Positions 21,458 through 31,676 of a stretch of 64,000 bases of DNA are shown piece after piece (the stretch's first letter is position 1; the number at the start of each line of letters is the position of its first letter). A program made the position numbers and the translations under genes. The stretch comes from Anthoceros angustus (taxonomy: Eukaryota; Streptophyta; Anthocerotopsida; Anthocerotales; Anthocerotaceae). Where the stretch lies: NCBI GenBank assembly GCA_010909165.1, contig MU008161.1:310001-374000 (forward strand), written 5' to 3'. The notes beneath the pieces are model-generated. The model was not told the origin of the DNA, made no database searches, and saw only the letters and a program-made list of their open reading frames with translations.

Positions 21458-21554
21458 CTATTTACAGACTAAGCTCAATATAAAGTCTATCTGATACAAT
21501 CTATCTGATGAAGTCTATGCAGCTAGGGTACTCGACCTTCGCTTAAGTCGCCTG

Positions 21555-21580
21555 GGTTCGAGTCCTCTGGGTTCGAGTCC
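21555..21580 (+). other. Duplicated Pol III B-box-like sequence (tRNA relic or SINE)
   Basis: GGTTCGAGTCC, a perfect match to the RNA polymerase III B box (T arm of a tRNA), occurs at 21,555-21,565 and again at 21,570-21,580 as part of a 15-base tandem repeat. I cannot fold a full cloverleaf upstream (no acceptor-stem partner and no convincing A box), so this is more likely a SINE or tRNA relic than a working tRNA. Confidence 0.35.
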
Positions 21581-21639
21581 TTGCATCGGATTACGAAAAG
21601 GCTGGGCTGACTAATGAAAATGTTCCTTCATTTTCCTCA

Positions 21640-22890
21640 TGTTCATTTTTACTAAGGGAACAGTTCTCGGGTTAAAGAGTCATGTAGTAAGGGAGTTTTT
21701 TTTAGTAAAGAAACAGTTCTGGATTTAAAGAATCATTCTAGTAACCTCCTGTTCATTTTTACAAAGGAAATAGTTATGGGATTAAAGAATCATTTAGTAA
21801 AGGAGTTTCTTTAGTAAAGAAACAGCTTTGGGGTTAAAGAGTCTTTTAGTAAGGATTCCTTATGCGCTGTCAGTTCAGGATTTCAATTCGGCCAATTTGG
21901 TTCAGCTGCAGGCCAAGTCAGCATCGAACAGACCTCGACCCCATGTATGAACATAATCCATTGTGCCAACAGGTTCGCTGACAATGCATTGACGCAGTAA
22001 GTAAAGATTGGGTGCCAGTTCGGTTTCTCCAAGTTCGAACCCTGAAATGAATCGCCACGGATTACCAATAGTTCGGACAGACTGAAATGAAGAAAAAACG
22101 CATTGTACATTTCGTTTACCTACGTATCATGCGTCACCTACATTCGCTTTACTTTTCGTACAAATTGTGGGGAGTTCACTTCAAGCTGACCCTAGTTCGG
22201 TTCTCTGCGCCTATCGGAGAAGCTGTAATTCGCAAGTCAGTTCAATAAGATTTTGGAACTTAACTGTCCACTTGGCACACAGTTTGATGAACTGAGCTAC
22301 TCAACTCGACTTACATCAGCTTAAAGAAACTAGCAGGCCACAAGGGTCGTAAGGGAGTTCTTTTAAAGAAGAAACTATTGTGGGTTTAAAGAGTCATTCT
22401 AGTAACTTAACACCCTTACGTACTGCCAATTTGAGAGCTCAATTCGGCTAGTTCGGTTTAGTCCCAATCCAAGTGAGCCTCAAACCAAGCTCAAACTAGC
22501 GTACAAACACAATCCATTGTGACAACCAATTCGCTAACAATGCGATGACGTAGCAAATAATGATTGAGTGTCAGTTAGGTTTTTTCTGAGTTCAGACCCC
22601 GAACTGAACCGCCACGGATTACCCATAGTTCGGAAAACTGAGATGAAAAACAAGATTTACGTACTATACATTTCGTTGTTATTAATCACCTCTGTCCGCC
22701 TTACTTTTCGTAATTTTTTGTCAGTTCAGTTTATATTAAGTGCTTGTTCGAGAAGCCACATTTCGCTAGCCACCGTTGACTAGCCAATTCAAGTGCATTT
22801 TTAAACTAAACCGTTCCAATTGAAAATGAACTATCCACTTGGCACATGGTTTGATGAATTGAACTACTCAATTCAACTGATATCAGTCTG
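21640..22890. repeat. Diverged direct repeats of about 0.55 kb
   Basis: The segment at about 21,780-22,310 is repeated at about 22,350-22,870. Shared landmarks come in the same order: ACATAATCCATTGTG / ACACAATCCATTGTG, CGCCACGGATTACC, AGTTCGGA, and ACTTGGCACA near the end. At the left edge (21,640-21,860) a short unit with CATTTTTAC and TTAAAGA(A/G)TC repeats about four times. The copies differ by roughly a fifth of their bases, so the event is old. I see no coding capacity. Confidence 0.65.
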
Positions 22891-22910
22891 ATAGAACTGT
22901 AGAGACGCAT

Positions 22911-23660
22911 ATGAAGCAAATTTACAATGAGATACGAATGCAACCAAATGCAGGAGAATCTGATCACCTCAGTAAACGTTGGTCATTATATGCAATGGAG
23001 TGTGCTCTTTGGGGATTCAACGACGGACCAACAGAATTGGGAAATCCACATCTTTCTATTCACCTAGATCTTTTACATCAAATTGAGCAGGGTCTTTTCA
23101 AGCGCATTGTAGGAATCCTTGTAGAAATGGCTGAGGAACCTATGTCGAGCAGCATTTTCCAGAGTAGAAAGCCATTGAAATAAATGGATTGACGATTACG
23201 GTTCAATGCAGCAAACCATAGATATGCCGAGGTCAGATTACCAGGTAATGACAAAGGAGGGTATTTCTCATCACAGGCTAATTGCGCTGCATTTGAACAT
23301 AGAGCAGGGATACAAGTTGTTATCTTCTACATGCTCGGTGTGTATCCCAACACGATAGTTATGGTGTTTGTAAAGTTTTTGTCCTGGTACAACTTGCTCT
23401 CTCGGAGTTCATCACATACAGAGGCAAGCTTGTAAGAAGCGAACAGACTCATGGTACATTTGGTAGATTTTTGAAGTTGCATATGATTAACTAGCCTAAA
23501 TCTGAGTTTGGAATCCCCAAGGTTCATTTGATGGCACATTTTAGTGATGCAATTAGAAGGTCGGGACTAGCATGAGAATTTAATACCAACATGTTTGAGA
23601 AGATGCATATTGCTCAGATGAAGATCCCTTATAGAGCATCCAATGAGAAAAATGTTGCAG
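22911..23660 (+). pseudogene. Plavaka-like (CACTA-related) transposase remains
   Basis: A stretch of 90 codons ends with HLSIHLDLLHQIEQGLFKR, which resembles the conserved D-x-LHQ-x3-G-x-F-K block of Plavaka-type transposases. Further on, with stops between, come FGIPKVHLMAHFSDAIRRSG and, after one stop, a piece with EKMHIAQMKIPYRASNEK, again in the order expected for that family (H...I...G, then E-x2-H-x3-K-x2-Y-x2-SN). Several in-frame stops show it is dead. Assignment is from motif memory only. Confidence 0.5.
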
Positions 23661-23849
23661 TTTGTTTAGGACCGCTCCGCACTAGCAATTCGAATCTAGT
23701 TGATCTATATTTTAGCTGTCTAATTCGCCCACGTGGCGAATTGAATTGTACCAACAACTGCATGGACATAATCCGATGTGGCCTGAAGTTTATTTATACC
23801 ACGTGTAGTAAATATGAGTTCACACCTAACTAACCGGTGAACTATAATG

Positions 23850-24960
23850 CCACAAAAACTCACATTATTTGCATTATCCATAGTTAAAATATAATTTTAT
23901 TTTAGTGATATAATTTTTTTTATTTTTTATTTTAATTTATTTTCCTTCTATAAACCTTAACAAAAGTTAAAATGAAATTGCATAAAACAATTTGGGGTTA
24001 ACGAAATCAATATTACGATTAGTTCATGGGCATCTGTTCGAAAGTGTTTACGGTTAATTTGCACAAATTATGGTTCGTAAATAGTTCAGTTCATCAAGAA
24101 TTGAACGATCATACCTTTGTGGCACTAGTTGGTGTCTACTATTCAGTTCGGGTAAACTAGCCAAACCGCTGGTATGGAGAGGTCCTTAGTAAGTGAACAG
24201 TTCCGACGACATTGTGGTTTGAAGACCGTATTATATCCCTGGCCCCTATTGTGATCTTTCATATTCCATCATATGATATCTACTTGTTTTATAGAGGTTG
24301 TCCTTCTTACATGTGACGAGATCATTTACTTGGCATGAGGTCCTCCTTATTGCATCCATTCTTGTATACTTCAAAATTTGATGTTGACCTGTCAATAATA
24401 TTGGCCACTTATAAGTGACGAACGAACGAACGAACAAAGAAATGTCTTGCATCTCGTGCTCTCACACATGGGGGAACTGACGTGCCCCTAGTGGTGGGGA
24501 CTGCGACACATTGGTCGCTTATTTATTTAATGCTCACATCTAAGTGTCCCTATGTTCTAAGATGCATTAGAATATTGTTGGGTTGAGGGATCAGACCCTC
24601 CAGTTGTAAAGCCCTTGTTCGTCTCCTAAACTTCTTGTTTGGGCTGCTTGAACGTTGTGTGTTGAGTGTATGCCTTTGTTCAACAACCATAGTGGTTATT
24701 GAATATTTGGTTTTGGTTACTGAATATTGGACTTTGGTCTTCGAGTGCTTCTGATTCCCCGACCACGTCAACCACCAAACCAAGCCATGCAACACTTTTG
24801 TAAAGGTTTCATACTTCTCCTAAATTCCTCTTGAATGAATAGATGGTCTTGGATTTGTCTATACGAGATGTTGTCTCTTTTCTAGGCGCGCCAAACTCCT
24901 TTGTATAAGCTCTTCTGTACAAGTCCACCCCACATAATAGTAATCGTCCTCCATAAGCTC
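23850..24960. other. AT-rich intergenic DNA
   Basis: No gene seen. It holds a short (ACGA)n run at 24,418-24,437 and otherwise unique AT-rich sequence. Confidence 0.5.
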
Positions 24961-25195
24961 TAATCTTTCTCATATGATGAGATGAGTCATGCTTGTGCCT
25001 TCTATTGCTGTAATCTTTCTCATATGATGAGATGAGTCATGCTTGTGCCTTCTATTGCTTTAATCTTTTTCATATGATGAGATGAGTCGTGCTTGTGCCT
25101 CTATTGCTATAATCTTTCTCATTTGATGAGATGAGTGGTGCTTGTGCCTATATTGCTGTAATCTTTCTCATATGATGAGATACCTCTATTGCTAT
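24961..25195 (+). repeat. Five-copy 49-50-bp tandem repeat
   Basis: Units start at about 24,961, 25,011, 25,061, 25,110 and 25,159, each beginning TAATCTTTCTCATATGATGA and ending near TCTATTGCT. The last copy lacks its middle. Each unit carries the palindrome TCATATGA (one copy has TCATTTGA). The units are contiguous, without spacers, so this is a minisatellite and not a CRISPR array. Confidence 0.9.
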
Positions 25196-25199
25196 AGAG

Positions 25200-27550
25200 C
25201 TCGGGCTTTCTGGCTGTCAAATATAAATCCCGTACATGCTTCAAAAGAAAATTTTGAATTGTGCTGTAATAAAGATAAATAAAATAAAATGATTTATAAA
25301 TAATATATATAGTTATTTATTAATAAAAATATAGATATGTGTTTTAACTTCAATATTTTCTAATGAGCTGGGATAATAGGGTGTTTTGTTCCAAGAAGTA
25401 GGAACAAATTTTTGTACTTCTAAAAATACTTCATCCTTTATTCCCAATATGTATGCAACATATATTTCCTCTTGCTGATTATCCAAGGTTGCTTATCACG
25501 AAATAAAGAAGGATTTATGGTGCACAGTGGATCGGATTTGTCCCAGGGAGAAAAGATTTTAGTGCAAGAGAAAAGGCTTGCGGCAGCTCTCAAAGCCATG
25601 ATTTCTTCATTTCTGAAGCATGTGAAGATCACTTGGTTGGGTAAGCAGAGGAAAAGCATGCTTTTGTGCTGCTCAGAAAATAGTGCAACAAAGCTTTTCA
25701 TCCCAATTTGTATAAACCCTTTAGAGAAGTGTTTTTGTGACTACATTCCAATATATATGTATTTTTTACATATTTATGTAAGATAACTTATATGAAAGCT
25801 CCCAATATATGTTGCTTATTGGGTGAAACTGAGTTTTAGTTTGATCATTTAACATAAAATATACATAGTAACTAGAGTGTTTTGCTTTGAAATTTGCACA
25901 TCTACAATTATGTGATAAGAGGGAGTGTGTACGCGTACACTAATATGTTTTAACCCCAAAACGTCCAAGCGACTCAAATTAAATGGTTTGGACCTCTTTC
26001 ATGGCTTTGCCATGGCTCGGGCTAGCTATGGGCTAGGTTAGGCCATCCCCCCCTTGGCCACCGCGTCCTACCGCACGACTCCGCAGCCGCACTGCGCTCT
26101 GCCAGCTCTGGCGATCCAGTCCCCAATGTCTGTTCCGGCCCGGGCTGGGGCCGGCAGGTATGTGTTTGGCCTCCAGACTTGTACCGCGACACAACTAGGT
26201 GCATAAGCTGGCCCAGTAGTTTAGACGCGTCCTGGGTTCCTGTGAAACTGCGGTTTTGGGGCTCACTTGATTGCTAACCAGGAAGGTATACAGTATGTGC
26301 AAACAAGCTCCATCTCGTGACCGAATCCTCGGCATTTGGATCAGTTGTTTTCATTTCTTGGCAGATGGAGACGAGACAAAGTGAGATGGAAAGAGCTCCT
26401 CCCGGAGAGCCTTGCCATATTTTTCGAAAATTTTAATTTCTAACAATTCGACAATAAAATGGTAGAATAACATTTTTCAACGAATTGTTTAAAACAAATG
26501 CTCAAAACCCCTTGGACGTTTTGGGATTCAAAGTGAACTCCAGTAGGCAGGGTACAAGGGGGCAGAGATGTCAGACAGCGGCAGACGCGGAAGACTTTGC
26601 GCCTCGCAGGAAACCCCTCGTGTTCCGACACGAACCACGCCGACGGGTCGACGATGAACTTGAGTGCCAAGTAATTAGCATTATCCGAACGGGAAATACG
26701 TCTATAGACCCATAGGGCCGTGCACTTGTCGCTGCTGTGCACGCCATCTCTTCCGAAGCTGATTCCCCTTACCTCGGCAGCGGCACATTTGTTGCGATGC
26801 GTACCAGGCGCACTCTTGAGGCGTGGGGCCACACTGGGCGGTGGCGCATGCCTCTGACCGGCACGGAACAGTGGGACCGAGAGCTCTCGGTCTCAGCTTC
26901 GGCTCTCGTCACGGCGCACATCCACAGCGATTGGCCCCCTCCCATGACGTGTTCACACGCCCGTTCGTCCATCTGCAAGCAAATCGCGATGGCTTTCCAG
27001 CAGGCCAGCAGTTGCCCGTGGCTTCAAAGGGATACAATCAACGCTTCATAATCCGCACATTACCAGATGCATAAAACTTTCCGCTTGGACACTAGCGTCG
27101 TCTTGTAGTAGCAAAATGAGGCTGGCAGGGTAAGGTTACCTCGGAATGGGACGCTGACGGGATCATCCTCCACACACAGCACTCTGCAAATGCAATTTCA
27201 TCTGTTCATTCAATCACAGCTGACTTCAGCAGCTTTGGTCGTACATGACCGGAAGCGATACAGCCACAAGGAAGTTCTGCCCTAAAAACCGATTGCAATT
27301 GGAACACATCATAAGTCAGGGACCATCAACAAGACTGAATCACTCATCTCTGCCACAGCCTCACAGCGGGAGCCACTGGGAAAGGGTGCACTCTAGTTAC
27401 TTCATGTCTGGAAATAATCCAGTCACTCAAGCTGAGTAGAAAAACATGAAAATTGGTGTGTAACTTGTCTCCAAGTATCCACAAGAAATAGAGAATGTGA
27501 ATTCTGCAAGGTTGTACCCAGGCTTAAGCCTAGCTCAGCAATGAATGAAT
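25200..27550. other. Intergenic region with only weak ORFs
   Basis: 25.2-26.0 kb is AT-rich and without recognisable content. From 26.0 to 27.5 kb GC rises. A minus-strand open stretch at 26,832-26,440 (130 codons; WFVSEHEGFPARRKVFRVC) has a protein-like composition, but I see no family, no clear splice sites and no start context, so I do not call a gene. Confidence 0.35.
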
Positions 27551-27556
27551 GTAGCT

Positions 27557-28216
27557 TTACTTCAATCTAGCAAAAAGTTTTGGTGCTACCTGCACAAAAC
27601 CAGCGTCCCAGCACACAGAGGCACACATATCGTTAGTGAAAGCAGCACCTATGGCAGAGGTCTCACCAAAACAATTCTAAGGGCGGTGTTCAAAGCCTAT
27701 CTTACATCTTCCAAGACATGACAGAACACAAGCATGGACATGATCCAGAGAAAAAAAAAAGCTGAAAACACAGCACTTACACATTTATCGACGCACTGCC
27801 AGAAGTCGAAGTATTGTCCCGTACAATGCTTATGCCCCCCGGCATCTTCCTCAACACGCTTTACACAGGCCTGCGTTGGCATAAGTGAAGTGATTTGGTG
27901 AGGTCAATACAACCTCACGCTGAGGAATCACACAATTCTGAGATCGCCAGCCCTAATCTAGCAGAATGGAATCCGCATCAGCCAAAGTAGCAGAAACAGA
28001 CCTGATATTGGAGCAGCTGCTTTACGCATTTCGGCTTACAGGCCTCTTCCAGCTCCACCTTCGGATCAACAAGCTCTTCGTCGTCCGACCTAGAAAACAC
28101 CGGAAATTGCCGTTGCCATTACAACCATCAGGATTTCAGGATCACGCCGTCTCCACCGGAACAGAACACCGTCCTCTTCACAAGACGCAAGGTGGAGGCA
28201 AGGTGGAGACCTACAT
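27557..28216 (-). CDS. QCR6: Cytochrome bc1 complex subunit 6 (hinge protein)
   Basis: Small acidic subunit of mitochondrial complex III that helps cytochrome c docking at cytochrome c1. Exons 28,215-28,216 (AT), 28,002-28,089, 27,781-27,870 and 27,557-27,589 join to 70 residues, the usual plant length. Two CX9C motifs are intact: C22/C32 and C46/C56, with extra Cys at 18 and 60. HKHCTGQYFDFWQC and CVAPKLFARLK match the plant family. Exons 2-4 are secure. The first exon is inferred: AT|GTAGGT joins to G|TCGGAC to make a start codon split by an intron, giving an N-terminus MSDDEELVDP like that of other plant QCR6 proteins. It is divergent from SRP14; start codons are 378 bases apart. Confidence 0.85.
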
Positions 28217-28593
28217 GCTGACAGGGCTTGCTCACCACAGACCGATCCACTCGCGCCCGCAGTCCGCCGCTGCAATAACCCACGGAGGCCCTCAAGGGTT
28301 TGTTTGACAACAGTCCGTGCCTGGTATGGTGTACCATATGGTGTACCACAACGGCAACACTGAACCCTACCAAAAAAACTGGAAAAACCTTTTTTCATGA
28401 CCCCCAGCCATGGTGTCCGAGGTCGTTTTCGTACAACGCTTGTCTCGATAATCAGATTCCGACCCACGGGATGACTGCTGATTCTTCGTCGTGGGCTTTT
28501 CTGAATTTACGAAATTGAGCAGCATCGTTCGCGTCTCTGGAAACCGCAACAAGTTGAGGAGGGAGGAGCAAAGCGGGAACACAGCGCACAATC
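28217..28593. promoter_or_regulatory. Shared divergent promoter of QCR6 and SRP14
   Basis: Only 377 bases separate the two start codons, so both transcription starts and 5' UTRs must lie here. The centre holds a perfect 12-base tandem repeat, TATGGTGTACCA twice (28,325-28,348). I see no TATA box at a fitting distance on either side. Confidence 0.55.
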
Positions 28594-29277
28594 ATGGTGT
28601 GTGCCCCTTAGCCTGTGCAAGTATGGGTTGGACTAAACTGGATTAAGGAGCAAGGTGTTTTCTTGCTTGTATGCTCTTTGTGGATGTTTGATGGGCCCAA
28701 CAGCTCAGATGGATTTGTGCCCAGGTGCTTTTAGAGACGGATCCATTTTTGACCGAGCTCACTAAGTTGTATGAACGTCACAAGGAATCAGGCACGGTGT
28801 GGGTAACCCTAAAGCGCTGTAAGCTTTCTTTCCCCTCTGGATCTCTGTGACGAATTCTAGGTTTGGGAGATGTCGCTCTTACTACGGTCTCATGACATGC
28901 CAGCAACGTTGAGGAAGCCAGCTAAGAGGAAAATAGATGCTGGAGAGGAGGACTCTTCCCCGGAGCCGGCAGAATACCGATGTCTTGTGAGGGCAACGGA
29001 TGGGAAGAGAAAGATCAGTACTTCGGTAGGACTCTGCTTGCATTGCCTAGAAGGTTTCCCGTCAACTTTTTACTGTGTTGAATGTTTGAATCAAGAGAGC
29101 TGACGGATCGATCTCTCATTTATGCAGCTTTCTGCCAAGGACCATCAACGTTTTCATTCGGCTTACGCTACAGTTTTGAAAGCTCACATGGATGCCCTCA
29201 AAAAGAGGGACAAGAAAGACAGGAAGGATAAGAAGGGCACTGGTACAAAACCCACAGCGAAGTTGCAAAGGGACTGA
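28594..29277 (+). CDS. SRP14: Signal recognition particle 14 kDa subunit
   Basis: Binds the Alu domain of 7SL RNA with SRP9 and slows elongation while the ribosome is brought to the ER. Exons 28,594-28,596 (ATG only), 28,725-28,818, 28,904-29,025 and 29,128-29,277 give 122 residues. The order of family blocks is clear: VLLETDPFLTELTKLYERHK, SGTVWVTLKR, EYRCLVRATDGKRKISTS and AKDHQRFHSAYATVLKAHM, then a Lys-rich tail. Exon 3 was placed at 28,904 because only that acceptor keeps the frame from TLKR (phase 1) to RKPAKRK. The first intron starts directly after the ATG (ATG|GTGTGTG). Confidence 0.9.
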
Positions 29278-29523
29278 AGTGCTAAGGAACATTGTTACTT
29301 CGGTATGCCTGGATGCAAATCAGTTTTGGTAATGTAGTTTGAATCCCTCCACATGCTTTTGTGAGCCATGCCTAGATTCTTCCATGCCACCGGGTGCAAT
29401 CCTGAGAGGTTTAGCCTAAGTTGAGTAGCATTTGCATAGAAGTTGGGTGTGGAGAGGGCATTCAATGCCCAGCCGCTTTATGCCTGTCGGTGAGGAATGT
29501 GGGAGTTTACCATGAGCTCACTG

Positions 29524-29900
29524 CAGCAGACTTTGGCGATTTATCATGCCCTACAGCAGACTTTGGCGATCTATTATGCCAGGCTTCTGTAAATTATGAG
29601 CTCTCTCGCAGCCAATGCAGCCTGCAACTGGAATAGCGGTGGTGGTCTGGGATTGGCTGTTGTCCAAGCTCCGGGTATCTGATTATGGACTTGACACTGG
29701 AAGGTGGTTCCAGAATTTGGATGCCAAGTCTATGAAACTGAAGACACTTTCGGAAGGTGGCGGGAGGCGACAAATAGCCACCGGACGAGTTAGAAAAAGC
29801 GAGCTACCCGAAAATAAACAGGCCAGGTTGTTACATGTTCCACGCGCTAATCAGATTTTTAGTTTATGTTCCACGCACTAATATTGTTTTTAGTTTATGG
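29524..29900 (+). repeat. Short direct duplications downstream of SRP14
   Basis: GCAGACTTTGGCGAT(T/C)TAT(C/T)ATGCC occurs twice at 29,524-29,580, and ATGTTCCACGC(G/A)CTAAT with a following TTTTTAGTTT occurs twice at 29,837-29,897. Confidence 0.7.
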
Positions 29901-30620
29901 TCTTGGGTTAGGTGTACCTATGTGCGATACCCGACCAATGGCCCAGGAATAACAAGTCAAGAGCACTTTTCTTGGTGAAGGAGATGTCATTTCTGACCTA
30001 AAAACTGGAAAATACCATATCCCCACACGCACTGGTGGATGCTAAGTCCATTCGAGTGTTTTCTTATCTTGAAGCCCATGTGCGATCGCCTGTGCCGATA
30101 CCGACACGAAAGACGGTAGGGACCAGAGCTTTCAGAAAAATAAAAGCTGGTTCAGTTTCGCTTTTTTTTTTTCCCCCGAAATGGTTCTGTTTCGATTTCA
30201 CTCCTTGGATGCTTGTGTCCCCAATCCCATCTCTGTACACACAGCCTGGTTGCTCTCATGCCCTTTTATTATTTATCCAGCGACAGCAATCCCGTCCACT
30301 TCCACCTTTTGTCACTTCACACATGCACCCAACAGAATGCGGCAGCTGCAGCGTCAGGCAGTACAGGCAAAGCTAGTACCTCCTTCATTTATCGAAGGGA
30401 TCCACCACCCATGTGAACCCCTGCCACGGTGTCTGAACATACCCTCAAGGTATTCTTGCTCCTTGCTCTCTGAGCTGTATGGAACGTGATGACACCTGAC
30501 AGTATTGCAGCCTGCGTCACCTCTGTGAACCAGCTACCATTCCGGCACGGTCGTTTTCAGGCAGTGCCTTCAAAATCCCTCTGTGCATCAAACTTCCCAA
30601 CGGATGCTGATCAAAATGCA
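29900..30620. other. Intergenic region, no gene seen
   Basis: No recognisable coding sequence on either strand. A T/C run sits at 30,160-30,180. Confidence 0.4.
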
Positions 30621-30632
30621 GGCTACCCTGAC

Positions 30633-31230
30633 TGACTCATCTTTGCGCTAAGCAGGGCATCCTGTGCTGTCCTGCCCCACACCCTGGTGAGAACATCACT
30701 TGCACGTCTGCCTGCAGGAGGCACCCCAATGTCGGCAGCAGCCATGCCTTCTTCGTGCACAGCCCTAAAATAAACAAGAGAGTCGTGCCTTGATAGAACA
30801 TGAGCCCGAAGCCCTCGCACCCTAACAAACTGTACATGAACCTGATTCCGGGGGTGCTCAGTGCTCACCATGCCTCCTCTTCCACAATGCCCCGTCAAAC
30901 CGAGAGATTCCTGCTCCCACCCCCCCGCTGGCATTTGCTGCTACTCACGTGACCACAGCCTGAGACATCCCGACCTTCCTGGAGGCTTCCGAAAACTTAG
31001 GGCGTTGCAACCACATGCGCACTCTGCTCTCACCTCGACTACATACAGACAAGCACATCCAACAGGAAGCATGATTCTCAAAAAATGAGGAGGAGACCCT
31101 CCTGAAATTGCCGTCAATTCTTGCAGAGTGAGGAAATCTAGGTCGCCTGTGAGCTGTAAGATCTCGGCGGCTTCTGCCAGTTGCCACCGCCGACACTGTT
31201 CAATCAAGCTCCGCACCAGCTATGTAAACA
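30633..31230 (-). CDS. Possible small spliced gene of unknown function
   Basis: Three minus-strand pieces look like exons. One starts after TACATAG at about 31,220 with LVRSLIEQCRRWQLAEAAEI and stays open to a good donor, GTCGAG|GTGAGA, near 31,033. A second candidate lies at about 31,020-30,950 (MWLQRPKFSEASRKVGMSQ). A third follows the acceptor TTATTTTAG near 30,766 and reads AVHEEGMAAADIGVPPAGRR, ending at a stop near 30,633. I could not connect them in one consistent frame and do not recognise a family. Length, order and even the reality of the gene are uncertain. Confidence 0.3.
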
Positions 31231-31406
31231 ACTTGGCAATTGCATCACGTCGCCTAGTCAAAGGTTAGTAAGCTGTACTACGTAGCTAGGTTATGGTAAC
31301 TTAGTTTTGCCGAGTCGTGAGCATTTACTTGCGACAAATAAGGCGCAGCGTGCGGTAACGTGGAGCGAGTGGTCAGTGCGTCTCCGCGGTCAGCGAGATT
31401 TTGCAG

Positions 31407-31413
31407 TATATAA
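31407..31413 (+). promoter_or_regulatory. TATA box of the SAM synthetase gene
   Basis: TATATAA stands about 270 bases upstream of the ATG. With a 5' UTR of about 90 bases in exon 1 plus the leader intron, the expected start of transcription is near 31,440. Confidence 0.6.
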
Positions 31414-31531
31414 TGTGAAGCAAGCGCGTCTTTCGCCCTGAGAAGCAGAGCTGCGCGCTTAGGTCTTGGGCGGCCTGAAGCTGTAGCGCCGAGTGTGCTT
31501 GTGGGAGCTCCGCGCGATCAATCTCGACAAG

Positions 31532-31676
31532 GTGCGTAGCGCGGGTCGTGTTTCTGGTCTAGTCGTGATGGTGGATTTTCTCGTGAAGCTTATGTGCCAT
31601 GCGGGGAGCTGGGAACGCGGGATCTGATCGGATGTGAGGTTGTGGTTTTGGCTGTGGTTGTTTTGTTGTGGGGCAG
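31532..31676 (+). other. 5' UTR intron of the SAM synthetase gene
   Basis: Donor GACAAG|GTGCGT, T/G-rich 3' part, acceptor GGGGCAG directly in front of the ATG. The first base of the following exon is the A of the start codon. Plant SAM synthetase genes commonly carry one leader intron and no intron in the coding part, as here. Confidence 0.75.

Noticed and set aside
21530-21600. A tRNA gene
   Set aside because: Only the T arm matches; no acceptor stem, D arm or anticodon arm can be formed.
24961-25195. CRISPR-like look of five regular repeats
   Set aside because: Units are contiguous without unique spacers, in a eukaryotic genome; it is a minisatellite.
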